From assembly GCF_023022985.1 (NCBI RefSeq), contig NZ_CP095461.1, positions 124,001 to 188,000 on the forward strand: a DNA stretch of 64,000 nt. Direction: 5' to 3'. Below, in pieces: positions 36,402-45,125 of the stretch. The stretch is from Arthrobacter gengyunqii. GTDB lineage: Bacteria > Actinomycetota > Actinomycetes > Actinomycetales > Micrococcaceae. The notes beneath the pieces are model-generated. The model was not told the origin of the DNA and did not search any database. It saw only the letters and a program-made list of their open reading frames with translations. The number at the start of each line of letters is the position of its first letter. Position 1 is the first letter of the stretch. Position numbers and translations under genes: made by a program.

Positions 36402-36829
36402 TGTCAGATGAATTCCGCAAGAACCTGCTCGGCCCCGAGCCCACGTACCTGCCCGAGGAGTCCGACGTCGTCGCCCGCCTTGAAGCCGGAGACGAAGCCG
36501 TGGACCTGGCAGCGAAGCACCCCACCTCCTCGCAGGTCTGGGCCATCTTGGCCGATGAGGCGTTCGATGAGGGACGGACCATTGAGTCCTACGCCTATGC
36601 GCGGGTTGGCTACCACCGCGGTCTGGACGCCCTGAGGCGCTCGGGCTGGCGCGGTGCCGGTCCCATCCCGTGGGAGCATGTGCCGAACCAGGGTTTCCTG
36701 CGTTCGCTGTACGCCCTGGGCCGGGCGGCGGCGGCCATTGGCGAGGCCGAGGAAGTGGACCGGATCACCAAGTTCCTGAATGAGTCGGATCCGCAGGCCA
36801 AGATTGCCATTGAGGGACGCGAGTCCTGA
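36401..36829 (+). CDS. DUF3151 domain protein
   Basis: 142 residues starting MSDEFRKNLLGPEPTYLP, a characteristic actinobacterial family found next to fbaA. The rest is helical, with repeated A-x-x-A patterns and YAYARVGYHRGLDALRRSGWRG. No catalytic motif; function unknown. The ATG overlaps the aldolase stop (TAATG), so it is translated in step with FbaA. A good terminator follows. Confidence 0.9.
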
Positions 36830-36852
36830 TCCTGCGGTGATCTGCGGCAAGG

Positions 36853-36887
36853 GGCCGGGTGCCAGCTTCGGCTGGTGCCCGGCCTTT
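36853..36887 (+). terminator. Intrinsic terminator with a TTCG tetraloop after the fbaA operon
   Basis: A 14-bp stem (36853-36866 with 36871-36884, two G-U pairs) closes a TTCG loop and is followed by TTT. Confidence 0.8.
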
Positions 36888-36925
36888 GGCGTGTCCGAGA
36901 GTATTGGGAGTCCCGGCAGGTCGGG

Positions 36926-37426
36926 TCACCAGCCGCCGGTGCCCGGTGCCCCCTTGAATGGGCCGGTGATGCGTCCGGTTATCCAGCCGCCGTAGAAGTC
37001 TCCGTCCTGCGCCTGGACCTCTTCGCCGTTCACCGTGCAGCGCTCCATCTTCCCCGGATACACCGCTGCCCGGGTTGCCAGCTGACCGTACCCGGAAACG
37101 GGATCGGGATAGGTCCACGCGGCCCGGTCTGCCCGTGCCTTTCCGCCGGTGACGTCGAAGTACGCCGCCTTGCCCTTGTACTCGCACCAGGTGGATCCGC
37201 TGACCGGAACCAACGCGTCCGGCGCAAAGTCCTCCAGGGGGATGTAGTACACCGGGGGATGGCTGGTTTCGAGCACGCGGACGGCTGACGTGGTGTCCGC
37301 GATCAGCTGCCCGCCCAGAAGAATCTGAATGTGCTCCGACGTCGGTTCAACCCGCGGTGGCCGGGGATAGTCCCACACGGATTCCGTGGTGCGCTCCGGC
37401 TCCCGATGCAGAGGGTGGTGTTCCAT
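36926..37426 (-). CDS. DUF427 domain protein
   Basis: 166 residues. The core ISLLGGQ-like start, LETSHPPVYYIPLEDF, GSTWCEYKGKAAYFDV and the final VYPGKMERCTVNGE are typical of DUF427, a small beta-tent fold found across actinobacteria and cyanobacteria. The conserved C, Y and D residues line a pocket but no activity is established. The gene stands alone on the minus strand, downstream of the sortase gene. Confidence 0.88.
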   Translation of the reverse strand: MEHHPLHREPERTTESVWDYPRPPRVEPTSEHIQILLGGQLIADTTSAVRVLETSHPPVYYIPLEDFAPDALVPVSGSTWCEYKGKAAYFDVTGGKARADRAAWTYPDPVSGYGQLATRAAVYPGKMERCTVNGEEVQAQDGDFYGGWITGRITGPFKGAPGTGGW

Positions 37427-37534
37427 GATCGACCTTTCGTCTGCCGGCTGCAGCCGGCTCCGCCCGGGCTCGGATGTTCCGGGTTATCCCTTGCTTCGAA
37501 GCTGTGGATGTTCGGGATGGGTGCTTCGGCAAGC

Positions 37535-38227
37535 TCAGGAGGCAATCCGCGCATAGACAACGTAGTTGTCACCGAAGGTTCCGTTCTGGGGATCGTAACC
37601 GTCGCAGGTGATCAGACGGAGTTCAGGCCCGTCAGTGTTGCCGTAGACCTTCTCGGTGGGGAAGGTGTCCTTGGGATACTGCTCTCCGTACAGCACTGTG
37701 AAAACCGCGGTGGAACCGTCCTCACGCTGAACCTGAATCTCATCATTTGGCTGCAGTTCGCGCAGGTTCGCGAAGACCCCCGGTCCGCCATCGTCGGCGT
37801 TGACGTGCCCCAGGATCACTGCCGGTCCGGGGTCTCCGGGTTTTGGTGAATCTCGGTACCAGGCAGCGGGTGCTCCGGGGTTGCCGGGAGGCACTTCCAA
37901 TGTGCCGTCTTCCCTCAGCCCCACCTGCATCAGGTCCGAACCTGCGGCAACGGACGGAAGCGTCAGGGTTCTGGGTCGTGCCGTGATCTCGCGGGCCGAC
38001 TCAGGGCTTGGTGTTTCTGTTGGCTCGGAGGTGACGGTGCCACCGGTGGTCTGAGCGGGCGACGGCGGCAGCTGCCAGGACGACGCCGAGGGTTCCGGCG
38101 GCAACGCTTCGGCGCCGGGGCTGGTTCCGCATCCCGGGAGCAGCAAGCCGGCTGTAATGAACAGGCAGGCGGCGGCAGTTGCCCGAAGACTCCTGCCGCC
38201 GCCGATCTCAGGTGTCAGTCGGCTCAT
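37535..38227 (-). CDS. Class F sortase, lipoprotein-type N-terminus
   Basis: A 230-residue exported protein. Residues 1-33 form a signal sequence ending in a lipobox-like LLPGC, followed by a Pro/Ser/Thr-rich linker to about residue 85. The transpeptidase domain has the catalytic histidine in VILGHVNADDG, the cysteine in LRLITCDG and an arginine in NYVVYAR near the C-terminus, which is the class F pattern. Class F sortases in actinobacteria have uncertain substrates. The small membrane-anchored protein 42 bases upstream is the natural candidate partner. Confidence 0.88.
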   Translation of the reverse strand: MSRLTPEIGGGRSLRATAAACLFITAGLLLPGCGTSPGAEALPPEPSASSWQLPPSPAQTTGGTVTSEPTETPSPESAREITARPRTLTLPSVAAGSDLMQVGLREDGTLEVPPGNPGAPAAWYRDSPKPGDPGPAVILGHVNADDGGPGVFANLRELQPNDEIQVQREDGSTAVFTVLYGEQYPKDTFPTEKVYGNTDGPELRLITCDGYDPQNGTFGDNYVVYARIAS

Positions 38228-38269
38228 GAGTGATGGAACCTTATTCCGGCTGATCCTGGTCGCTCGGAA

Positions 38270-38566
38270 CTAGGCATGGTTTTCGCTGCGGCGCCGAATG
38301 ACGTAGGTTCCGGCCCCGGCGGCGGCCAGGATGAAGCCTCCGGCCAGGGCGACTGAACCGAAGTCCGTCCCCTTCTCCGTCGCCACACCGGCATCGACGC
38401 CGCCCTCGGGCATTGGCATCCCGGTGTCTGTCGGTGTGGGTGGCTGGGTTGGTTGCGTTTCGGGAACAGGTTTGCTGGGTGACGGTAGTTTTGTCACCCG
38501 GGTAGCCGGTGTTTTTACCTCCGCGGCACGCACATTAAATCGGGACAAAAGCCCGTCACGAAACAA
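38270..38566 (-). CDS. Small Pro/Thr-rich membrane-anchored protein, possible 5'-truncated sortase partner
   Basis: The 98-residue frame has a Pro/Thr/Ser/Val-rich segment (about 20-60), one membrane segment near 70-88 and a terminal RRRSENHA tail, the layout of a cell-wall sorting signal, but no LPxTG or LAxTG motif; the nearest is MPEGG. The only starts are TTG 38566 or internal TTG/GTG codons, none with a ribosome binding site, and no signal peptide is present. It may be a remnant of a longer surface protein. It overlaps the end of the upstream gene by 11 bases. Confidence 0.5.
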   Translation of the reverse strand: MFRDGLLSRFNVRAAEVKTPATRVTKLPSPSKPVPETQPTQPPTPTDTGMPMPEGGVDAGVATEKGTDFGSVALAGGFILAAAGAGTYVIRRRSENHA

Positions 38567-39149
38567 TGCTGGTAGTCACAGCCACTATTTGCGGTTTCGG
38601 CGGCACCGAGCTGAATCCGAAGCGAACCGGCGGATCAATGGGTGACAATCCGCCCAGATCCCGTCCATCCCAGCTGGCCAGGGCTCCGGTGAGGGACCGG
38701 ATGGACCGGACGCCGTAGTACTCACGGCGTCCGCCGCCTGCCGATCCGGACGTCCGGACACCGCGCATCAGCAAGCCGGCCAAGGGACTGACGGCACCCA
38801 GCCAGCGCGGGTGCACGGCAACAGCGGGCGGAACACGCTCCAGCAGCTGACCAAGCAGCGTGCGCGGACCCAGATCCGCCCTCAGCCGAAGCGGCCCCGC
38901 ACTGACAAGGAGTTGGTGTGCGGTGAGCCGGGCTTCGACGTCTGCCACGTCCACCGCATCAAAGGAATAGGTGCCGGACACGTAGTCCGCAATCTCCTGG
39001 CTGGGGGCCAGCAGCAGGCGTGACCCGGCGGCGTTCTCCGTCATGACATCCGTGAACGCACCAAACGGTGACTCCAGCCAATGGCCCACCACCATCCGGG
39101 TGCCGGAGGATGTTCCAATGCCGGCAATGAAGCCCCGAAAACGGTCCAT
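38556..39149 (-). CDS. Conserved hypothetical protein
   Basis: A 197-residue protein of no family I recognise. It begins MDRFRGFIAGIGTSSGTRMVVGHWLESPFGAFTDVM, which reads like a specific functional N-terminus, and later has a basic stretch near RTSGSAGGGRREYYGVRS. No membrane segment or known motif. A TAGCGT -10 element (39156-39161) lies 6 bases before the ATG on the minus strand, so it is likely leaderless. It may share a transcript with the membrane-anchored protein and sortase. Confidence 0.7.
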   Translation of the reverse strand: MDRFRGFIAGIGTSSGTRMVVGHWLESPFGAFTDVMTENAAGSRLLLAPSQEIADYVSGTYSFDAVDVADVEARLTAHQLLVSAGPLRLRADLGPRTLLGQLLERVPPAVAVHPRWLGAVSPLAGLLMRGVRTSGSAGGGRREYYGVRSIRSLTGALASWDGRDLGGLSPIDPPVRFGFSSVPPKPQIVAVTTSIVS

Positions 39150-39379
39150 CCGGTCACGCTACCCGGGTATCACCCGGCAGAATACCTCTTGTGGCGCCTT
39201 CAAAAGAGCAGAAGACCCACAATCGGCTAAACTTGGTAGGTAAGAGCCCCGCGACTCCGGCCAGACCCGGCGCACAGCCATTTCCGGTCCGGCTTGGGAG
39301 TTTAGGGGCGTTCTCATGCACGGAAGCGGATCGCGCCGTCGGCGTTTTCTCCCTTTCGTAACTAATGGGGGAGGATCCC

Positions 39380-40669
39380 ATGCCCGCAATTGTCATCGTC
39401 GGCGCCCAGTGGGGCGACGAAGGTAAAGGTAAGGCCACTGACCTGCTCGGGGGCCGTGTCGACTACGTCGTCAAGCCCAACGGCGGAAACAACGCCGGCC
39501 ACACCGTCGTCGTCGGCGGTGAAAAATACGAACTCAAGCTTCTGCCGGCCGGCATCCTGAGCCCCAACGCCATTCCGGTGATCGGCAACGGCTGCGTGGT
39601 GAACCTCGAGGCCCTCTTCACTGAAATTGACGGGCTGGAAGCACGCGGCGCGGACACCTCCAAGCTGCGCATCTCCGCCAACGCCCACCTGGTGGCCCCG
39701 TTCCACCAGGTGATGGACAAGGTCACCGAACGCTTCCTGGGCAAGCGTGCGATCGGCACCACCGGCCGCGGCATCGGCCCGGCCTACATGGACAAGGTGG
39801 CCCGCCTCGGCATCCGCGTCCAGGACATCTTCGACGAGTCCATCCTGCGCCAGAAGGTTGAAGGCTCCCTGCGCCAGAAGAACCAGCTGCTGGTCAAGGT
39901 CTACAACCGCCGCGACGTCGACGTCGAAGAGGTTGTCGAATACTTCCTGTCCTACGCGGACCGGCTGCGCCCCATGGTCATTGATTCCACCTTCGAACTG
40001 AACCGGGCGCTGGACGAGAACAAGGTTGTCCTGATGGAAGGCGGCCAGGCGACGTTCCTGGACGTGGACCACGGCACCTACCCGTTCGTGACGTCCTCCA
40101 ATCCGACCGCCGGCGGCGCGTCAGTGGGTTCGGGCATCGGCCCCACCCGCATCACCCGCTCCGTGGGCATTATCAAGGCCTACACCACCCGCGTGGGTGC
40201 CGGTCCGTTCCCCACCGAGCTCTTCGACGACATGGGCCTGTACCTGCAGAAGACCGGCGGCGAGTTTGGCGTGAACACCGGCCGTCCCCGCCGCTGCGGC
40301 TGGTACGACGCCGTGCTGGCGCGCCACGCCTCGCGCGTGAACGGCTTCACGGACTACTTCGTCACGAAGCTGGATGTCCTCACCGGCATTGAGCAGATCC
40401 CCGTGTGCGTGGCCTACGACGTCGACGGCGTGCGTTTCGATGAAATGCCGATGACGCAGACCGACTTCCACCACGCGAAGCCGATCTTCGAGTACTTCGA
40501 CGGCTGGACCGAGGACATCACCGGCGCCCGGACGCTGGATGACCTGCCCAAGAACGCCCGCGATTACGTGCTGGCCCTGGAAAAGATGTCCGGCACCCGG
40601 TTCTCGGCCATCGGCGTCGGCCCCGACCGCGACCAGACCATCGTGGTGCGGGACCTGATTTCCGAATAG
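39380..40669 (+). CDS. purA: Adenylosuccinate synthetase
   Basis: GTP-dependent conversion of IMP and aspartate to adenylosuccinate, first step to AMP. The 429-residue protein has the GTP/IMP loop [11 protein letters not shown] at residue 8, NAGHTVV, the IMP-contact [10 protein letters not shown], and [10 protein letters not shown]. The preceding frame allows ATG 39365, but GGGGAGGA at 39367-39374 spaced five bases from ATG 39380 decides for the latter, which is also the family start. A TAAACT -10 candidate lies at 39228-39233, giving a leader of about 140 bases. A terminator follows. Confidence 0.97.
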   Translation: MPAIVIVGAQWGDEGKGKATDLLGGRVDYVVKPNGGNNAGHTVVVGGEKYELKLLPAGILSPNAIPVIGNGCVVNLEALFTEIDGLEARGADTSKLRISANAHLVAPFHQVMDKVTERFLGKRAIGTTGRGIGPAYMDKVARLGIRVQDIFDESILRQKVEGSLRQKNQLLVKVYNRRDVDVEEVVEYFLSYADRLRPMVIDSTFELNRALDENKVVLMEGGQATFLDVDHGTYPFVTSSNPTAGGASVGSGIGPTRITRSVGIIKAYTTRVGAGPFPTELFDDMGLYLQKTGGEFGVNTGRPRRCGWYDAVLARHASRVNGFTDYFVTKLDVLTGIEQIPVCVAYDVDGVRFDEMPMTQTDFHHAKPIFEYFDGWTEDITGARTLDDLPKNARDYVLALEKMSGTRFSAIGVGPDRDQTIVVRDLISE

Positions 40670-40681
40670 TCCTGCCCGGAG

Positions 40682-40716
40682 GGAAAGCCCCGCAGCCCAC
40701 GGCCGCGGGGCTTTCC
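40682..40716. terminator. Terminator hairpin after purA
   Basis: GGAAAGCCCCGC pairs with GCGGGGCTTTCC around an 11-base loop. Placed directly after the purA stop. Confidence 0.75.
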
Positions 40717-40831
40717 TGCGCCCGGAGGCACTTTTGCCGCGGCGCCCCGGCCGGCCAGTACCGTGTGCCGCACCGCGACAGCCGCGACGGATCCCGCGAA
40801 GGCTAAAGCAGAGCCGCTGGTTTTCCCGGCG

Positions 40832-41197
40832 CTAGTCCCGGGCAGAGAGAATGCAGAACTCGTTGCCCTCCGGATCAGCGAGCACCACCCAGGACACATC
40901 AGGACCTTGCCCAACGTCGGCGCGGACAGCGCCCAGCGCGAGCAGGCGCTCCACTTCCTCCTCCTGGGTACAGCCATCAGGCACCAGGTCCATGTGCAGC
41001 GGGTTCTTGGCCTGCTTCTTCTCCGCAACGGGGACTATGTCCATGGGCGGGCCCGCCACTCCGTCCGCAGGGGCGATGGTAAGGCAGCCGTCCCACTCCT
41101 CGGCAACCTGCTCATAGCCAAGGGCTGAGGCCCAAAACCGCGCCGAAGCGGGGACGTCGACGGCGTCGAGAACCAGCGAAGAAAACCTGTTGGCCAT
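40832..41197 (-). CDS. Glyoxalase/bleomycin resistance (VOC) superfamily protein
   Basis: 121 residues with one vicinal-oxygen-chelate fold: opening SSLVLDAVDVPASARFWASALGY and closing VVLADPEGNEFCIL, plus an internal HMDLVP histidine. The usual metal ligands H, H/Q and E are partly present. The AAGGAG ribosome binding site and family alignment fix the start at ATG 41197; the longer frame to 41437 is a shadow. Function not assignable beyond the superfamily. Confidence 0.87.
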   Translation of the reverse strand: MANRFSSLVLDAVDVPASARFWASALGYEQVAEEWDGCLTIAPADGVAGPPMDIVPVAEKKQAKNPLHMDLVPDGCTQEEEVERLLALGAVRADVGQGPDVSWVVLADPEGNEFCILSARD

Positions 41198-41309
41198 TGG
41201 GATGCTCCTTCGGAAGCGACGAGTTTGGAAAGACCCTAGCAGTCCCCAAAAAGCAGTACACAGGGCACGGCGGCGGGAACGGGGCGAATCCGGCCGGGCG
41301 GGAACACGC

Positions 41310-42302
41310 CTACCAGCGGTGCCGGGCCTCCTCGATCCAGCCGCCCAGTCCGTCCAGGGAGTAGCTGGTGCCGTCCGGCGTGCGCGCCGTGCCCGTCCAA
41401 CTGCCAAAGGCCTGCCAGATCTCCGAGGTAATGACACCCAGCTTGGTGGCGGACTCCCTGCGGTGGAAGGGCGTGAGCACGGCGTCGATCCACGGGCCGT
41501 GCACCGTCCACGTGGACGCCGGGTCCGAGAGGTCGTAAGTGAACTCCAGCTCGCCGTCGTAATGGTGGAGCCGGCCGTCCACGATCAGGGCGTTCTCGGT
41601 GGCCGGGGTGCCGGCCGTCCATTGACCGCCGATCTGCAGGCCAATCCGGGTGCCGTCCACAACGCCGGATCCGGCGCCCCAGGTCCAGGTGGTCCGGTAC
41701 GGCCACCTGCCGCGGCCGCGGTCCAGCACGGCAAAGGCGCCCTCGCCCACGGTGAAGGTCTTGCCGTCCACGGTGACGGTGCCGGAAACGCTGCGGGCCA
41801 CGTCCTTGAGCGTGTACTGGAAGCGGTTCTCGGACCAGGGCACCACCACGCCCAGCACATCGCCCTCGGCCGGTGCATAGAGGTCCACCTCCACCCGCGG
41901 GGAACGGGCACGCAGGTGGGTGCCGCCGTCGTCGTCGTGGAAGCGCAGCGAGACACCGCCCGCCGACCCCAGCGCCGTCAGCGGCGGGAGGGTGTCCGGC
42001 AGCTGGATGTCGGCCGCGGAGGGCAGGATCTTCAGCGGCTCAATGCTGATTTCCTTGCCGGTGGCCCGGTCCAGGACGTAGATCTGCAGGCTGGCGGCGT
42101 AGCCGAGGTTCACGATGGTCATGCCCAGTGCCAGCTCGGGCGTGAGCACGCCCCAGTATTCCCAGCGCTTGGTCCGCAGCCGGGACGCAGGGCCGCCCGG
42201 CAGTGGAGTGCGGTGCAGGGGAGAGCGTGAGTAGCCCACAGCGCCGGGGTTGAGGGTTCCGCGGGCGGTGGTGAGGTCCGTCGGCAGCGTGAGTTCATCC
42301 AT
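41310..42302 (-). CDS. DUF2804 domain protein
   Basis: About 330 residues of mainly beta-structure, soluble, beginning MDELTLPTDLTTARGTLNPGAVGYSRSPLH. The characteristic segments are RTKRWEYWGVLTPELALGMTI, WGRGRWPY-type AVLDRGRGRWPYRTTW and GGQWTAGTPATENALIVDG, which recall DUF2804, a lipocalin-like family of unknown role. The start ATG 42302 follows TAGACT by 8 bases, a leaderless-like arrangement. The gene is monocistronic and divergent from the alcohol dehydrogenase. Confidence 0.85.
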   Translation of the reverse strand: MDELTLPTDLTTARGTLNPGAVGYSRSPLHRTPLPGGPASRLRTKRWEYWGVLTPELALGMTIVNLGYAASLQIYVLDRATGKEISIEPLKILPSAADIQLPDTLPPLTALGSAGGVSLRFHDDDGGTHLRARSPRVEVDLYAPAEGDVLGVVVPWSENRFQYTLKDVARSVSGTVTVDGKTFTVGEGAFAVLDRGRGRWPYRTTWTWGAGSGVVDGTRIGLQIGGQWTAGTPATENALIVDGRLHHYDGELEFTYDLSDPASTWTVHGPWIDAVLTPFHRRESATKLGVITSEIWQAFGSWTGTARTPDGTSYSLDGLGGWIEEARHRW

Positions 42303-42410
42303 GCGGCCCAAGTCTAGGCGGCTGCAGCGGAGCCTGTTGCAGATCTACCCGGGCGCGTCCCGCGATCCGGGCGTAGCGTGGGTGGTGTTCCGGAGAGAAA
42401 GGCAATGATC

Positions 42411-43529
42411 ATGAGCACCACCGCCACCGCCGCAGTCCTGCGCGGCACCAATCAGCCGTTTGAACTCACTGAAGTGACACTCGACGATCCCCGGCCTGAT
42501 GAAGTCCTGGTGCGCGTTGTCGCCAGCGGCGTCTGCGGCACCGATCTGGGCGTGCAGGCAGGTCACATCCCGTTTCCCTTGCCCGGAGTGCTGGGCCACG
42601 AAGGGGCAGGCATCGTGGAAGCGGTGGGAGAAGCGGTGACCTCCGTCCAGCCCGGAGACCATGTGCTGCTGACGTTCACCAGTTGCGGGATCTGCCGCAA
42701 CTGCCGCAGCGGGCACCCTGCCTACTGCGTGGAGTTCCTGCCCCGGAACCTGCTCGGCGGCGAACGCGCGGACGGCAGCACCACCATCACCGAAAACGGC
42801 GCCGACCTGCACGGGCATTTTTTCGCGCAGTCATCCTTTGCGAACCTGGTGCTGGCCGACGAGCGCGGTGTCACGAAGGTGGATCCGGCGGCAGACCTCT
42901 CCCTGCTGGCACCGCTGGGCTGCGGCATCCAAACCGGTGCCGGAGCGGTGCTGAATGTCCTGAAGCCCGAACCCGGATCGGTTCTGGCGGTCTTCGGAGC
43001 CGGACCCGTGGGCCTGGCGGCAGTCATGGCGGCAGCACTGTCTCCGGCCACCAGGATTGTGGTCATGGATCTGGTGGACTCCCGCCTGGAACTGGCAAAG
43101 GAACTGGGTGCCACTGACGTAGTGAATTCCGGCAGCACTGACGCGGCGGAGATGCTGATGGAACTGACCGGGGGGCTGGGTGTGACGCATGCACTGGAGA
43201 CCACCGGCAGCGTCCGGGTGGCTGAAACCGCTGCGTCGGTGCTGGCGCCCATGGGCAAGCTCGGCCTGATCGGAGCGCCGGCAGCGGGCAGCACCATGAG
43301 CCTGGACGTGAATTTCATGCTCAACGGCCGGCAGGTTCTGGGCATCACCGAAGGCGACTCGAACCCGCAGCTCTTTCTCCCGGCGCTGGTGGACCTGGTG
43401 CAGCAGGGCCGGTTTCCGCTCGACAAGATGATCACCCGGTACTCGTTCAAGGACATCAATGACGCCGCGGCTGCAGCCAAAAGCGGCAGCGTCTTGAAGC
43501 CCGTGCTGCACTTCGAAGACCTGGTCTAG
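42411..43529 (+). CDS. Zinc-dependent alcohol dehydrogenase, aryl-alcohol-dehydrogenase-like (MDR)
   Basis: 372 residues with catalytic zinc motif CGTDLG (cysteine about 42), GHEGAGIV, the four-cysteine structural cluster CGICRNCRSGHPAYC, and the Rossmann GAGPVGLAAVM. The loop following the cluster (FLPRNLLGGERADGS) is typical of aryl-alcohol or benzyl-alcohol type dehydrogenases. ATG 42411 is chosen because AAAGG lies 8 bases before it; ATG 42405 is only 2 bases away. It probably leads a two-gene unit with the amidase 43 bases downstream. Confidence 0.9.
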   Translation: MSTTATAAVLRGTNQPFELTEVTLDDPRPDEVLVRVVASGVCGTDLGVQAGHIPFPLPGVLGHEGAGIVEAVGEAVTSVQPGDHVLLTFTSCGICRNCRSGHPAYCVEFLPRNLLGGERADGSTTITENGADLHGHFFAQSSFANLVLADERGVTKVDPAADLSLLAPLGCGIQTGAGAVLNVLKPEPGSVLAVFGAGPVGLAAVMAAALSPATRIVVMDLVDSRLELAKELGATDVVNSGSTDAAEMLMELTGGLGVTHALETTGSVRVAETAASVLAPMGKLGLIGAPAAGSTMSLDVNFMLNGRQVLGITEGDSNPQLFLPALVDLVQQGRFPLDKMITRYSFKDINDAAAAAKSGSVLKPVLHFEDLV

Positions 43530-43572
43530 GCTGGGGGAGAAACTTCAGCCCAGAAAAAGGCGGTGCCGCACA

Positions 43573-44379
43573 ATGTTGGTGAGCGTAGGTCAGTTCAGTC
43601 CCGCGGGCGACGTCGGGACGAACCTCGCGGTGATGCGCTCGCTGGCCGCTACGGCCAAGGAGGACGGTTCCGAGCTGATTGTCTTTCCCGAGGAATCCAT
43701 GTTCAGCGTGGGCAAGGTGGACGGTCCGCTGGCCGCGGCCGTGGACGCCGGCTGGTCCACCTTCGTCCAGCAGCTGTCGCTGCTGGCAGCGGAACTGGGC
43801 ATCGCCGTCGTTGCCGGCGGTTATGAGTCCAGCGGCGAAGAGCGTCCCTACAACACCCTCGTGCTGATCGATTCCACCGGCCGGATCGTGGACACCTACC
43901 GCAAGCTGCACCTCTACGACGCGTTCAGCTACTCCGAATCCACCCGGATCAAACCGGGCGACGGCGGCGTCAAGGTGGTTGACCTCAACGGCATCAAGGT
44001 GGGCCTTATGACCTGCTATGACATCCGCTTTCCCGAGCTGGCCCGCGCCCTGACCGACAAAGGCGCGGACTTGCTGGCCGTTCCGGCCGCGTGGTTCAAG
44101 GGTGAGCACAAGATCGAACACTGGGAAACCCTGCTCAAGGCCCGCGCCATTGAAAACACGGTGTGGGTGGCTGCCGCGGGCACTTCCAGCCGCCACACGG
44201 TGGGGCATTCGGTGATCCTCGACCCCATGGGAGTGCCGCAGGCCTTCCTCGATGACGAACCCGAGGCCGTGGTCACCGCGGAAATCACCCGAAAACGAAT
44301 AGATGACGTGCGTGAGTTCCTGCCGGTGTTGAAGAACCGCCGGTTTGCCGCCAACGAACAGATAAATTCCGCCGGGTAG
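43573..44379 (+). CDS. Carbon-nitrogen hydrolase (nitrilase superfamily amidase)
   Basis: 268 residues with the catalytic triad in three conserved motifs: glutamate in IVFPEESMF (about residue 40), lysine in DTYRKLHLYDAF, and cysteine in GLMTCYDIRFPELAR. The short length and final motif place it with omega-amidase/Nit2-like or deaminated-glutathione amidases rather than true nitrilases. Substrate is unknown. It follows the alcohol dehydrogenase on the same strand; a hairpin lies beyond its stop. Confidence 0.92.
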   Translation: MLVSVGQFSPAGDVGTNLAVMRSLAATAKEDGSELIVFPEESMFSVGKVDGPLAAAVDAGWSTFVQQLSLLAAELGIAVVAGGYESSGEERPYNTLVLIDSTGRIVDTYRKLHLYDAFSYSESTRIKPGDGGVKVVDLNGIKVGLMTCYDIRFPELARALTDKGADLLAVPAAWFKGEHKIEHWETLLKARAIENTVWVAAAGTSSRHTVGHSVILDPMGVPQAFLDDEPEAVVTAEITRKRIDDVREFLPVLKNRRFAANEQINSAG

Positions 44380-44454
44380 GTACGCCGAAAAGAAATAAAG
44401 AAAGTTTCGAGTGGGGCGTAACCTTTTGTCGCTCCGTTGCGATTACTCTCTTGG

Positions 44455-44503
44455 AACGGCCGCACCGAGGCTTATCCCCCCAACGAGCCCCGGTGCGGCC
44501 GTT
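44455..44503 (+). terminator. Long hairpin between the amidase and the sigma-factor gene
   Basis: AACGGCCGCACCG at 44455-44467 pairs exactly with its complement at 44491-44503 around a 23-base, C-rich loop. It lies about 75 bases after the amidase and 60 before the sigma-factor start, so it could terminate the first or sit in the leader of the second. No T-run follows. Confidence 0.5.
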
Positions 44504-44564
44504 TCGCTGTGCCTGCAGGATAGGATGTGATACGCCCATCCTTCCGCGAGGGAAAGACCGAGCC

Positions 44565-45125
44565 TTGGCCACAACCCTGACAGAGGAGATCCTTTCCGCT
44601 GCGCGTGGGGGAGAGCCTCAGTCGCTGAGAGAGGTTTACGAGTCACTCGCGCCTTCGATTCTGGCGTATCTCACCGGCAAGGGCTGTGACGATCCGGAAG
44701 CGCTTTGCCAAGAGGTCTTTCTGACCCTATTCGGCAAGTTGAAGAATCTCACTGGCGGAATCAGCGGATTGCGGACCTTTGCTTTTTCCGTCGCCCATGC
44801 CCGCATGGTCGACGATGTCCGGCGGCGGGAGCGGCAACCCGTGTTGGCGCAGTTCGATCCCCAGGCCGATGCCCGGTTGAGTTCATCCGCTGAAGAAACC
44901 GTCCTGGGATCAGGCCCCGGCGTGGCAGCGATGCTCGACGGCCTGCCTGCCCGTCAAAAAGAAGTGCTGCTGCTGCGCGTCGTGGCGGACCTTTCGATTG
45001 AAGAAGCGGCCAAAATCATGGGCAGCACCGCCGGGGCCGTCAAGCAATTGCAGACCCGGGCTTTGAGAACCCTGAAGGACCGGATGGAACGAGAGGAGGT
45101 GCCCGATCATGAACGAATTGCCTGA
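44565..45125 (+). CDS. ECF-type RNA polymerase sigma factor
   Basis: About 186 residues. Region 2 includes ESLAPSILAYLTGKGCDDPEALCQEVFLTLF and RTFAFSVAHARMVDDVRRRER; region 4 is LDGLPARQKEVLLLRVVADLSIEEAAKIMGSTAGAVKQLQTRAL with a helix-turn-helix. No ATG is available before the domain; TTG 44565 preceded by GAGGGAAAG is the best start. It directs transcription of an unknown set of genes. The downstream gene overlaps it and encodes a single-span membrane protein that probably restrains it. A GGCGTAACC-like -35 element at about 44414-44422 may be an autoregulated ECF promoter. Confidence 0.88.
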   Translation: MATTLTEEILSAARGGEPQSLREVYESLAPSILAYLTGKGCDDPEALCQEVFLTLFGKLKNLTGGISGLRTFAFSVAHARMVDDVRRRERQPVLAQFDPQADARLSSSAEETVLGSGPGVAAMLDGLPARQKEVLLLRVVADLSIEEAAKIMGSTAGAVKQLQTRALRTLKDRMEREEVPDHERIA

